A stretch of 64,000 nucleotides of DNA. Source: Liolophura sinensis (lineage: Eukaryota; Mollusca; Polyplacophora; Chitonida; Chitonidae). A program made the translations under genes and the position numbers. How positions within the stretch are numbered: position 1 is the stretch's first letter; every line of letters starts with the position of its first letter. The notes below the pieces were generated by a model. The model was not told where the DNA came from, made no database searches, and was given only the letters and a program-made list of their open reading frames with translations. This document shows positions 60,825 to 64,000 of the stretch, piece after piece. Location: assembly GCF_032854445.1 (NCBI RefSeq), contig NC_088302.1:47408645-47472644 (forward strand), given 5' to 3'.

Positions 60825-63800
60825 TCATCTCTGTACTATCCTAGGAGTGTCAGTTATCATCGGCACAAATTCTTTAGTACACTTGTCTTTTGTTTGTCAA
60901 ATTATAGGTATTTTCAACGTAAAAGCTTACTAATATGTGACATTTTTATGTGGGCGTGTCCTTTCGTGAAATCTTACCCTCGGTGGCCAGACATACAATG
61001 CATATATCGCTGTAACCACTCATCAATCCGACATCCTTCAACGAGAACCAGAGAACAGGTCGTGCCGAGTTTTGTAATACTACCACTATGTAACACCATA
61101 TCACCTTCAAATAGACTTCAGCAGTGAGATTCACGAAACGTGGTAATCAAGACATTAAAAGCCAGCCGGCCATTTAGTCAGTAATAATATGGGGCAGCGG
61201 ATGTGCAAACAAAATCATAATATTTACAAAGCTTTGTCGATAACGCGCGCCTGTTTCCCAACAGCAGGTTCAAAGTTTGGGCTTCCGCGGATGTTCGACG
61301 GTCTCAGGATAAATAAAAACGCCGCACTACCAAAGATCCAATTTCCATTAATGTTTTTCCGGAAAAGAAACACCCAGGAATGGGGGGATATTCCAGATCC
61401 TTCGTCAAAGACAAATATTTAACAACAATGTGTGAAGGAGACCAGCACCTGTGTTAAACTCTTTGGCCTGAGTGATTCCTGGCATAACAAAGGCACACAT
61501 CAAGTGAAACAACCGCCCACCATTATCCCACACCACTTATTTGCTAAGGTAACCGCCATGAAGAATCAGGATTAAGGGAATAGCTCACAGCTTCCGTGTC
61601 TGTTAACACCTCCTATCAGACTCAGTGTAAAAAGAATTTTTGGAAGATGTATCATTAAATTACCTGATTTCTAATCTTTTTCTTCTACGGACTGAGATGC
61701 CCTTAGTAGCTGTCTCTCGAATTAGAGTGCTTTTGGCACTTTAAACCACCACCGTCATATTATATTACAGTTTACCATCACAAACAAACAACCACATGCC
61801 ATTAAAACTCTTCGACCTGATTCTCCTTATGTCATACAGTCACTTATACAGAATACACTGTTTACGATAAATAGCAAGTCTAGACTTTCTATCAAGATGT
61901 TAAGTACCTGACAGGTTTTTTATCGTGGAAGAAGGTCGGGCCGTTTTGCTCCTCGATTTCCGTTGAAAGTCTACAGACTTTTAGCTAATCATATTTTTTT
62001 TCATCAAAGGTGTGAAGATTTCCATTCAGTGTTTGTCTGCAACACAAGGCATTGCATTGATATATTAAAGCTTTTTAGCTAAACATATGTTTTTATCAAA
62101 ATGTGTAAAGATTTCGTTCCAGTGTTTGCCTGCAACACATGGCACTGCATTTTGATACAATGCAGAATGCTTAGAAAATTACTGGAATATTAGTAAATAA
62201 GCTCGCTAAACGAACAAGCCACAATTACAAATCAGTCATTCAGTCAGTGAATATACGAAGTAGAATCAATCGATAAATCAGTCGGTTAACGAGAATTCCA
62301 GCATTTGGCTAATGAATTAACCGGTCAGTTAAGGACTCTAGACTTACTCTCCTTAGTTTTGCCTGAAGGCATACGACAACAAACGATATTGGGTTTTTTC
62401 GACCTAATCCTCCGTAGAATAGCCAGTAATATCTCTCTTTGATCTTGGAAACAGAGTTGGAGTAATTCTGAACCAACACACACAGCGTGTAAATTAGCTG
62501 GAATGAAGTTCATGGTTTTATTGCCGCATCAGAAACAGCATCAAAAGAAAACAAATCAAACGTCATTCTGTGAAAGCTGGGTATTTGCGGAAAGCTTCGG
62601 TATAACGTATCCATAGGGCTTGCGTGTTTTTTTTTTAAATATGGATATCCGTTTCATTATGCCATCATGACAAACTGGACTGTATCACATACACGCTCCT
62701 TACAGGAAACTGTTTTTATCAAGTATGACCGGTTTAATTGGCGTAAAAGCTGGGTCGTTTTGGTAAGTCGGTTCTGAATCGGGGTCGGCCAGGGTTATCG
62801 TCCAAGCAGCTTATGATAGCGACTCTGCCAATAAATATCCCGTACAGGACCAGGCCACAAATCAGAACATATCTCACAGTCTGCATATCCTATTAAATAT
62901 AATCATCTAGAATGGCGTCCTGAGATCGTCCTCTCTGTCTGCCTAATGTTGTGTGATATGGTCGCAAAGGATGGGTTATGTCGCTATAAATATGGCTTTG
63001 TTTCCACAAGTATTGCATTCGTCGCCATCAATGTGATATTCTAGTAGCAAAGAGCGTGGGTTTATCCTCTAGAAAATAAGTACAGTGTGAAGTATAACAG
63101 AATGGCGCTTAGTCTAAGAGTTTTTTTTAACTATTTCCCGCTACGATTTGTCACAAATGTGGGAGTTGAACAAAAGGCAAGAATATTTGCTGCAAAACAG
63201 TGGTTCTGCGAACGCCTAGATATAGTGCAATACCTTACAAATAACTTTAACACCAAACCTTCATATGTATCGCTGATATACGCCCTTGATTGCTTCGTAA
63301 TGACAGAATGAACCAAGGACACCAAAGATTGTCTTATTGTTAATTCTTAATGAAGGTGTTCAAAGGTTAGTCAGTGCATGGCGAATTAAGGATGAAAATA
63401 TCGCTGTCAGAACCTCGATTAAACAAATTCCGAACTTTAAGGCCAAAAAGATACAGGGGGGTTGACAAGCTTGCGTTTGTCTATTATGGAATAATTGACC
63501 CTACTGTGGCGGAAAACGATATGCTGAAAATAATACAAATTTCCCGCAAAACATATCTCGAACTTTGACACCAATCGGAACAGGGGAAATAGCTCTGGTT
63601 AATGTATATGCATGGGACAAGGTTCCAAATGTCCTCATAAGTCTCTAGTGTTCGAAAAAAATAATCAGTAAAATCAAATAAGTATAATATCTTATAATTT
63701 AGACCGGGTGGGTAGCGTTGAAGACATAACTGGATACACTTTATGAGGTTAATCCCGAATTATGAATCACCATCGCGTCATTGTCAAACGCCAGGCATGA

Positions 63801-64000
63801 GCTAACAATAGACACAGGCTCATTCGAATGATCACCTTGGCCAAGTGTCGTGAAATGGCGTCTGTCCAGTCGGCTTCCTGATACCTAATGTGTCCTACAA
63901 TAAATAACAACACCTGAGTAAATAGGCGTCACCGCACTGATGAACCTGTGTGGTCAAAGATTGGCTTCTAGTATGCGCTGCATTAATGTATTACCGGAAA
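60825..64000. other. No gene recognised
   Basis: Short open frames on both strands (for example 61189-61422 + and 63102-63311 +) show no family signature. A TATA-like ctataaatatgg lies near 62982, about 110 bases before the ORF at 63102; I do not call a promoter. Confidence 0.5.
61981..62165 (+). repeat. 94-bp tandem duplication
   Basis: Two adjacent copies: ttagctaatcatattttttt then gtgtttgtctgcaacacaag at 61981, and ttagctaaacatatgttttt then gtgtttgcctgcaacacatg at 62075. Confidence 0.88.

Noticed and set aside
62975-62995. TATA box of a gene starting near 63102
   Set aside because: One AT-rich match in an AT-rich region, and the downstream 70-codon ORF has no family signal.

Overview
This is a eukaryotic genomic window. 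It is intron-rich, AT-rich and gene-poor, and full of minisatellites and tRNA-derived SINEs. The only gene I can support fully is a nicotinic acetylcholine receptor (nAChR) subunit of the Cys-loop ligand-gated channel superfamily. Its sequence style (a conserved LIRPVRN motif near the N terminus), together with SINEs ending in a (AAAT)n tail, suggests a lophotrochozoan marine invertebrate such as a mollusc or brachiopod. That assignment is an inference. I see no operons, phage, plasmid, CRISPR or other prokaryotic features.

Layout. Bases 1-14.3 kb hold no recognisable gene: small minisatellites, a 320-bp tandem duplication at 7.36-8.01 kb and three SINE copies. Bases 14,860-22,113 (+) carry the nAChR subunit in five exons (137, 45, 110, 988 and 168 bp). 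All splice sites are canonical and the exon 3 and 4 sizes are typical of nAChR genes. The signal-peptide exon was not found. The 3' UTR probably runs on from 22,114. Bases 24-31 kb hold two copies of a MITE-like element with long inverted ends, two tandem-repeat clusters and a tail-to-tail SINE pair. Bases 31-64 kb are mostly non-coding, with more SINEs, four minisatellites (39.9-40.9, 45.9-46.4, 55.5 and 55.9-56.75 kb), a LINE reverse-transcriptase C-terminal remnant on the minus strand (49.14-49.48 kb) and a foldback element (52.17-52.60 kb). Two weak gene candidates are a signal-peptide-like first exon at 38,135-38,189 (+) and a 68-aa secreted-peptide-like ORF at 44,008-44,214 (+).

The most unusual structure is around nAChR exon 2. 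Its last 15 bases plus the splice donor have been copied into a 49-bp tandem array of about 15 units that fills the start of the next intron. Its splice acceptor is also the last member of a degenerate series of acceptor-like repeats spaced about 60-75 bp apart. One exon is thus bracketed by decoy acceptors upstream and decoy donors downstream. The subunit itself is non-alpha-like: it lacks the loop C vicinal cysteine pair and has lysine at M2 position 20'.
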